Shown here one piece after another: positions 8,805 to 13,474 of a stretch of 13,474 nt of DNA; the stretch's first letter is position 1; each line of letters begins with the position of its first letter. The position numbers were made by a program, and so were the translations under genes. The DNA is from Firmicutes bacterium UBA5774. GTDB taxonomy: Bacteria; Bacillota; Clostridia; Peptostreptococcales; Anaerovoracaceae. The notes below the pieces were generated by a model that was not told the origin of the DNA, ran no database searches, and worked only from the letters and a program-made list of their open reading frames with translations. The stretch is taken from NCBI GenBank assembly GCA_002418625.1, contig DIEM01000074.1, forward strand, positions 1-13,474, in the 5' to 3' direction.

Positions 8805-9785
8805 TCAGCTTATGCCATCCATAACACCGTTTTGGGACATGACACAATGTTCAAGCTCTGGCAGCGTCTCGACGCAGAATTCATAAACCAGGTAGTCCGG
8901 CGACGCCAGTTCTATGACGCGCCGTATCGAGGGATCCATAAACGGCTGATGGGTGTCGATCATGCTGATATGCTTGTACAGCAGGGAATGCCGGGTTTTG
9001 AAATCCAGCGTCGGATTATATGCCGACTCTTCTTTGATCACTTGCCGGACATATTCTCCCGTGAGAGAAGAATTGAGATGGACCACCTTGATCATGCGCG
9101 CCAGACTGCCGAGGCTTTTCAATTTATCGGCAATATAATCCGCGGCTTCCGATTCCGAAGTCAGCTCAAGATCCGTATTCATCATATGGCCGATATCCAG
9201 AACAAAGCCTTTTCGCGGATGCTTGAAGCCGTTGATGAGTTTTTCGGCGACGCCCCTGTCGAGGAGCGTCAGTCCGGGGTACCAATGATTCTCGAATACG
9301 ATATCGAAATCATAAATCGATCCCCCCACGATCTCATTCATCATGTCGATGAACGCATCTGTGATTTCTTCATCTCCATAAGGGAAGCCATAAGTATATG
9401 CATGCTCCATTTCAGCATGGCTGACATGGAAAACCACATATTTGACACCGGCCGCCTGGGCTCTGTCGAGCGACTGCCTGTAATATCCCACCAGCTCCGA
9501 TTTGCTGTCGAAGCCGTAATATTCTCGGCAGGTGGCTTCATCGCCAAACTGCCGCATCAGCGAGTCCCGATCCTCCCGCCAGAAATCCAGCCATGACGGC
9601 CAGAAACAGGAGTGAGCCGCGACGATCCTAGACTTGGGAACGGCGCAATCATCCCAATTGGCATACTGGATCATCTCGAAACCTGCGATGCCGTGCCTGT
9701 CCAGGAACGCTTCCATTCTATCGGCATTGTTTCCGAATTTGTCCAGATCCCAGGGATCTACAGAAAAATTAAGCAATTTCAGCAC
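8805..9785 (-). CDS. TIM-barrel enzyme of the xylose isomerase-like / AP endonuclease 2 superfamily; candidate cobamide-remodelling hydrolase (CbiR-like)
   Basis: From the GTG at 9785 the protein has 326 residues and begins MLKLLNFSVDPWD. The superfamily pattern of metal-ligand candidates is visible: E37 (FEMIQ), H58, H120 and H123 (FHVSH), E165 and H167 (FENHW), D197 and H200 (DIGH), H236 (HLNSS) and E301 (YEF). Such enzymes use divalent metals for isomerisation, epimerisation or phosphodiester/glycosyl bond cleavage. It is the last gene of a transporter operon whose first gene carries a transcobalamin-like domain. CbiR, which cleaves the nucleotide loop of cobamides in Akkermansia, belongs to this superfamily, so a cobamide-remodelling role is a reasonable inference; a sugar or inositol enzyme is the alternative. 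In-frame starts exist further upstream (to 9893), but they lie deep in the S-component gene and lack a comparable ribosome site. Confidence 0.82.
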   Translation of the reverse strand: MLKLLNFSVDPWDLDKFGNNADRMEAFLDRHGIAGFEMIQYANWDDCAVPKSRIVAAHSCFWPSWLDFWREDRDSLMRQFGDEATCREYYGFDSKSELVGYYRQSLDRAQAAGVKYVVFHVSHAEMEHAYTYGFPYGDEEITDAFIDMMNEIVGGSIYDFDIVFENHWYPGLTLLDRGVAEKLINGFKHPRKGFVLDIGHMMNTDLELTSESEAADYIADKLKSLGSLARMIKVVHLNSSLTGEYVRQVIKEESAYNPTLDFKTRHSLLYKHISMIDTHQPFMDPSIRRVIELASPDYLVYEFCVETLPELEHCVMSQNGVMDGIS

Positions 9786-10488
9786 GGCTGCCTCCTTGTC
9801 CGGCATCGTCCTTGTCAAGAATGCCGTATTTGGTTTTGATTCTCTCAAGCGTCTTCTCAAGTGTTCCTGACAAGACAGCGATAAAAAACACATTGGCTAT
9901 GCCGTGCATAAGATCCATATATGCGCTGGCGGAATACGCGAGCAGGATGCCTGCCGCCGATACGGCATCCGCGTATGAAACGAGATACCAAAGATTCATG
10001 ACCCAGCCGAACATCACGCCGGCAAAAAATCCGAAAGCCATTTTGATCCATCTGCTTCTTAACTTCATATGATTGAACAGCAAGCCCGAAAATACGCCCA
10101 TCATTCCCCAGGCAAGCATCTGCCACAAAGTCCACGGCCCCTGACCGAGAAACATGTTCGAGACCAGCGCCGAAAGCATTCCGGTCAGAAGCGCGGCACG
10201 CCAGCCAAATACCGCGCCGGTGCAGATGATGATGAAAGAGACGGGCTGCACGCTCGGGATCGGTGCGAAGATCATCCTTCCGACCGCTGCGATCGCCGAC
10301 AGCGAGGCAATGAGGACCGCCTCTTCGGCAGTCAGGCTCTTTTTGCGGAAAACAAGCAGCACCGCAATGAAAAAAATCCCCCAGGCTGCATAGGTCAGCG
10401 CGACATACAGCCGTTGCCCGTATAAATATACCGACAGCAGCGTCAGCAGGACGGCCGCCGCCAAAAGTCCGGCCTTTCTTACGTTCAT
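9769..10488 (-). CDS. ECF transporter S component (CbrT-like, putative corrinoid specificity)
   Basis: This 239-residue integral membrane protein has about eight hydrophobic segments (roughly 5-23, 29-47, 55-74, 83-96, 98-113, 121-139, 148-170, 180-210). The stretch FAPIPSVQPVSFIII, GAVFGW and the GQGPWTLWQMLAWGMMG loop-helix are typical of S components of the CbrT/HtsT-like type. The S component binds the vitamin and defines transport specificity. The gene starts with ATG overlapping the ATPase stop (ATGA) and has a near-perfect Shine-Dalgarno, GAGGAGGTGA, 7 nt upstream. Having dedicated T and ATPase genes in the same operon makes this a group I ECF system. Cobalamin or a precursor is inferred from the DUF4430 gene and from resemblance; other vitamins cannot be excluded by sequence alone. 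Confidence 0.85.
   Translation of the reverse strand: MNVRKAGLLAAAVLLTLLSVYLYGQRLYVALTYAAWGIFFIAVLLVFRKKSLTAEEAVLIASLSAIAAVGRMIFAPIPSVQPVSFIIICTGAVFGWRAALLTGMLSALVSNMFLGQGPWTLWQMLAWGMMGVFSGLLFNHMKLRSRWIKMAFGFFAGVMFGWVMNLWYLVSYADAVSAAGILLAYSASAYMDLMHGIANVFFIAVLSGTLEKTLERIKTKYGILDKDDAGQGGSRAEIA
9791..9797 (-). promoter_or_regulatory. Shine-Dalgarno deciding the GTG start of the TIM-barrel gene
   Basis: AAGGAGG on the sense strand lies inside the 3' end of the S-component gene, 5 nt before the GTG at 9785. This gives a 17-bp gene overlap and supports GTG over the ATG at 9806 and the far upstream starts. Confidence 0.75.
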
Positions 10489-12128
10489 CCCGCCGTCACC
10501 TCCTCGATCGTCAATATTTCAGGCAGAATATCCCTGAATATGCGCTTCGCGCTCGTGGTGTAGAAGTAGTTGTCCCTGAAAAAATCCCTGGTGTCACGGA
10601 GCGTTCCGAGGCTGCCGTCGAACAGCATGGCGCAACGATCCGCAAAGGACGCCATGAATTCAAGGTCGTGGCTGACCATGACAATGGTTTTCCCGGAAGC
10701 CGCGAGCATTGAAAGCATTCTGCCAAGCTCCTGGCGCGACAGATGGTCAAGCCCCTTGGTCGCCTCGTCCAGCAGCAGGATCCCGGCATCGCGAAGAACG
10801 GCGCAGGCCATCAGCACTTTCTGACGTTCCCCCCCGCTTAGGTCATAAGGATGCTTTTTTAAATGACGTCCAAGGCCAAACCGATCAAGGACAGCATCGA
10901 TGCGATCGCCTCCGGCGCCTCCCCTTGCGGCGGCGTCCGAGATCTCCTCCGCGACATTGTCGAACGTAAAGTACATCAGCGGATTTTGCGGTATGTAAAA
11001 AACCTTGCCGCAAATATCGCTTCTGCGCATTTTCGCGATATCCTCCGAGCCGATCCTTACTCTTCCGTCAAGCGGATCGCTCAGACCGCACAACAGCTTC
11101 AGAAGCGTGCTTTTACCCGAGCCGTTTCCACCGGCTATGCCGACAAATTCGCCCTGCCTGACACTTAGATCCAGGTTCTTCAGGACCGGTCTTTCAGGGG
11201 CCGAGCTATAGGCAAACAGAAGATCCGCCGCCGATATGGCGACCGGCGCGGCGCTTTTTTCACGGTTTGCCTCCGCCACCGGCTTCTGCCGGAACCAGAC
11301 GTTTCCGCGGAGCATCTGCCTAGCCTCCCTGATCGTCAGAGGCAGTTCATTCATATTCAGGCCTGCAGAGGCAAAAAGCCTGACCGGCGCCGGCAGCAGC
11401 TCCACTGCCTTATGATCATTCGCTGCCGCGGCTGCCGCCGCGACTTTCTTCGGCGGGCCGAAATACGCGGCACGCCCTTCGACCAGCACTAAAAGCTTAT
11501 CGGCGCATGCCTGCATTTCGTCATTGCTGTGGTCGCTGATCAGGATCGTCATACCGAAATCTTCATTGATGCGCCTGATCATCCCGGTAAATTCGGCTCT
11601 GGCGACCGGATCCAGCTGGGAAACCGGCTCGTCCAGCAGCAGCACCTCGGGCCGCATGGCCAGAACGGCACACAGATTGACCGTCTGCCTTTCTCCGCCG
11701 GACAAATGCCTGTACACCTTTTGGAGAAGCGGCTCAACGCCGAAATATCCGGCCACCTCAGAAAGCCTCTGCTTGATCTCCGACGCTGAAAGCCCCAGAT
11801 TTTCAAGGCCGAATGCCATTTCCCCGATCACGGTGTCCATTACCGTCTGATTCTCAGGATCCTGAAACACGATGCCGATCTGCCGGATCAGCTGCTCCGT
11901 ACCATATGATTCGATATCCTTTCCTTTGAACAGGACCGTTCCCGCCATAAGGCCCCGGGGCTTGATCTCACGCTTCAGACAGTGCAGCAGCGTGCTTTTC
12001 CCGGCGCCCGTCGGTCCGCATATATAAACGATCTCACCCGCGTTCACGCTGAAATCCAGACCGCTCAGCGTTGGCCCGTCCTGGCCGGGGTATTTGAAGG
12101 AGAGATCCCTGATTTCCAGTATTTTCAT
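10485..12128 (-). CDS. ECF transporter ATPase, fused EcfA-A' (two ABC domains in one chain)
   Basis: This 547-residue protein carries two complete ABC ATPase domains. Domain 1 has Walker A GPTGAGKST at 38-46, Q-loop Q89 in FQDPENQ, signature LSGGE at 142-146, Walker B LLLDEP at 163-168, and switch H200. An Ala-rich run and ELLPAPVRL linker (about 229-251) lead to domain 2, with Walker A GGNGSGKST at 333-341, Q381 in IPQNP, signature LSGGE at 430-434, Walker B LLLDEA at 451-456, and H487 in VSHD. All catalytic elements are present in both halves. It powers uptake through EcfT and the S component on the cytoplasmic membrane face. It overlaps EcfT upstream and the S gene downstream by 4 bp each. 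The fused form is common in group I ECF systems with a dedicated S gene. Confidence 0.96.
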   Translation of the reverse strand: MKILEIRDLSFKYPGQDGPTLSGLDFSVNAGEIVYICGPTGAGKSTLLHCLKREIKPRGLMAGTVLFKGKDIESYGTEQLIRQIGIVFQDPENQTVMDTVIGEMAFGLENLGLSASEIKQRLSEVAGYFGVEPLLQKVYRHLSGGERQTVNLCAVLAMRPEVLLLDEPVSQLDPVARAEFTGMIRRINEDFGMTILISDHSNDEMQACADKLLVLVEGRAAYFGPPKKVAAAAAAANDHKAVELLPAPVRLFASAGLNMNELPLTIREARQMLRGNVWFRQKPVAEANREKSAAPVAISAADLLFAYSSAPERPVLKNLDLSVRQGEFVGIAGGNGSGKSTLLKLLCGLSDPLDGRVRIGSEDIAKMRRSDICGKVFYIPQNPLMYFTFDNVAEEISDAAARGGAGGDRIDAVLDRFGLGRHLKKHPYDLSGGERQKVLMACAVLRDAGILLLDEATKGLDHLSRQELGRMLSMLAASGKTIVMVSHDLEFMASFADRCAMLFDGSLGTLRDTRDFFRDNYFYTTSAKRIFRDILPEILTIEEVTAG

Positions 12129-13009
12129 ATAGACCCTTCTTTCTGGAGCCGGAGTTTTTTCCTGTAGCTTGCCGCCCTGTAGCCGGGGATGAGAAGCAAT
12201 GCGATAAATGCTCCATAGAATATAATGGCCGCGGGGCCTTCGGACACCAGCTCGACGGAAGGATATACCGTCAATTGATATAGGCCGGTCATCCGAATAC
12301 CGATTACCACAGCAGCCAAAAGCGTCGAAACCGTTATGATCCCAACGTCCCTCGGACGTATATTATAAGAAAATCCGCATTTTCTCTTTTTCAGCTCGAA
12401 TGCCCGGGTTTTCATGGACATGACGGTCATCAGCGCATTTTCAAGTGTCAGCGCAATCAGGACATTCATGATCTGCATGCCCGCCAGGGAACGCTGCCTG
12501 AGGGTCCCCAAGCCGATATCGATATTCTTCATGCGCACAGCCTGCTGGATATCCTTTCCTCTTTCGGCGAATGCCTGGAAAAATCCGCAGGTCATGCTGA
12601 CGAGCATGCCCAGCTCCGGCATGGATCCGGCGAAAAGATAAAGAAATTCCGCGGTGGTCACACAGGCGCTGACGCTGCGGAAAAGAAGAATGATACAGAT
12701 GATCAGCAGCGCCGATGCTGCGCCGTAAAGCAGGGATTCCAAGGTCATGGGCCTGTCCAGAACATAAAACAGCACATGGCTGCCCCGATGGTTGAACGCG
12801 AAGTTTATCAGCACGATCGTCGCGGCCAGGACTGTGAAAAACCTTGCGTATCCCTTCAATGCAGAGCTTCCGGAAGCATAGGAAACCAGCACCATCAAAA
12901 CGAGTGCAAGCACCAGAGCCGCCGGGTCGAAAACGATCATGAGACACAAAAATAAAAGACCGTAATAAATCGCTTTGGCAGCCGGATGCAGATAGTTGAA
13001 ATACGTCAT
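12125..13009 (-). CDS. ecfT: ECF transporter transmembrane component EcfT
   Basis: This 294-residue membrane protein is the scaffold linking the ATPases to the S component. Hydrophobic segments lie at about 13-45, 55-72, 92-112, 222-242 and 258-276. The NFAFNHRGSHVLFYV and MTLESLLYG segments are typical of EcfT. The two cytoplasmic coupling helices carry AVRMKNIDIG (157-166) and SMKTRAFE (198-205), the positions of the family's Ala-Arg-Gly style motifs that dock on the ATPases; here only the arginines are retained. ATG at 13009 overlaps the DUF4430 stop by ATGA, with GGAGGGGG as ribosome site 7 nt upstream. Confidence 0.93.
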   Translation of the reverse strand: MTYFNYLHPAAKAIYYGLLFLCLMIVFDPAALVLALVLMVLVSYASGSSALKGYARFFTVLAATIVLINFAFNHRGSHVLFYVLDRPMTLESLLYGAASALLIICIILLFRSVSACVTTAEFLYLFAGSMPELGMLVSMTCGFFQAFAERGKDIQQAVRMKNIDIGLGTLRQRSLAGMQIMNVLIALTLENALMTVMSMKTRAFELKKRKCGFSYNIRPRDVGIITVSTLLAAVVIGIRMTGLYQLTVYPSVELVSEGPAAIIFYGAFIALLLIPGYRAASYRKKLRLQKEGSI

Positions 13010-13474
13010 TCCAGCGCCCCCTCCAGCGAAGTCACATATACCCAGCGAATATGATCATCGTTATTGACTGTATAATCTCCGCAGCCCTTTGACGGCCACG
13101 TGCCGTTGACTTCATAGATCCATCCGCTCTCAGGCCCCTTGTCGAATTCAAAAAGGCCTCCGATTCCTTCGACATAAGCCGATTTTCTTGATCCGGAATA
13201 GACGACGGGTATCTTGTTTTCCTTGCCTGCCCGGATCAGGACTGTCAGAACCGTATCGTCCTGCTCGACATCGATCCCGCTTATATCCAGCATGGCCCTG
13301 CCCTCATCGTCCACTATGGACAATATGGCTTGTCCTGCCGCCGTCGGTATTTCCTGTTTGATCTGGGAGGTTCCGTCGATTGCAGGTACCGCCGCGTTTT
13401 TTTCAGCCATTGGTGACGGCAGCACTTCATGGACGGCCGGCGCGGCAGCTCCGGGTTCCTGTCCATCGGCACCC
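13006..13474 (-). CDS. DUF4430 (transcobalamin C-terminal-like) protein, N-terminus beyond window edge
   Basis: The frame is open to the window edge with no stop, so this is the C-terminal 155 residues of a longer protein. The first part seen is a low-complexity Ala/Pro/Glu-rich linker (about 13474-13340). The last roughly 95 residues match DUF4430, a beta-grasp domain related to the C-terminal domain of transcobalamin, with DDTVLTVLIRAG, AYVEGIGGL, GWIYEVNGTWPSKGCGDYTV (20 residues) and IRWVYV. Domains of this type occur on extracytoplasmic, often lipid-anchored, proteins. A signal peptide or lipobox would lie outside the window. Overlap with ecfT and its place at the head of an ECF operon suggest a surface vitamin-capture protein, most likely for corrinoids (inference). 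Confidence 0.85.
   Translation of the reverse strand, partial: GADGQEPGAAAPAVHEVLPSPMAEKNAAVPAIDGTSQIKQEIPTAAGQAILSIVDDEGRAMLDISGIDVEQDDTVLTVLIRAGKENKIPVVYSGSRKSAYVEGIGGLFEFDKGPESGWIYEVNGTWPSKGCGDYTVNNDDHIRWVYVTSLEGALE

Noticed and set aside
9786..9893. Upstream start of the TIM-barrel protein, adding 36 residues.
   Set aside because: The extra residues lie within the S-component coding region, look unlike the family N-terminus (basic, cysteine-containing), and a strong AAGGAGG precedes the internal GTG.
13006..13474. Start of the DUF4430 gene at the GTG at 13425.
   Set aside because: The frame stays open to the window edge through a linker-like sequence and no ribosome site precedes that GTG, so it is an internal codon of a longer protein.

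Overview
The window looks like a chromosomal stretch from a Bacillota, most likely a class Clostridia-type anaerobe. This rests on the SAM-I riboswitch ahead of metK, the style of SecA and MetK, the ECF-type vitamin transporter with its own ATPase/T pair, and an anaerobic GlpAB-like flavoenzyme pair. Base composition looks moderate (about half G+C by eye). The taxonomic call is inference. Every gene I can support lies on the minus strand, so transcription runs from high to low coordinates. Gaps are small apart from one 387-bp regulatory region.

Block 1 (13474 to 8805) is a tightly overlapping operon: a DUF4430 (transcobalamin-C-like) surface protein cut by the window edge, EcfT, a fused double ATPase EcfA-A', a CbrT-like S component, and a TIM-barrel enzyme of the xylose-isomerase/AP-endonuclease-2 superfamily. 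The first four genes overlap by 4 bp each, and the last by 17 bp with its own strong Shine-Dalgarno. I read it as a corrinoid capture, uptake and possibly remodelling operon. The TIM-barrel gene is a candidate CbiR-type cobamide hydrolase (inference).

Block 2 (8804 to 8418) is the regulatory gap. In transcription order it holds an AT-rich palindrome, a perfect-consensus sigma-A promoter, a complete SAM-I riboswitch, its intrinsic terminator, an extra unexplained 13-bp stem-loop, and the metK ribosome binding site.

Block 3 (8417 to 1) is metK, then 2 nt later a LhgO/GlpA-like FAD enzyme with a C-terminal [2Fe-2S] (BFD-like) domain, overlapping a GlpB-like flavoprotein fused to DUF1667. After 41 nt comes an aspartate kinase, then a 37-residue single-helix membrane protein one base behind its stop codon, then secA, cut about a dozen residues before its end. 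I see no intrinsic terminator inside this block, so SAM could in principle control the redox pair and aspartate kinase as well as metK.

The two blocks fit one metabolic theme. Cobamides feed cobalamin-dependent methionine synthase, methionine feeds MetK, and aspartate kinase opens the aspartate-to-methionine route. MetH itself is not in the window.
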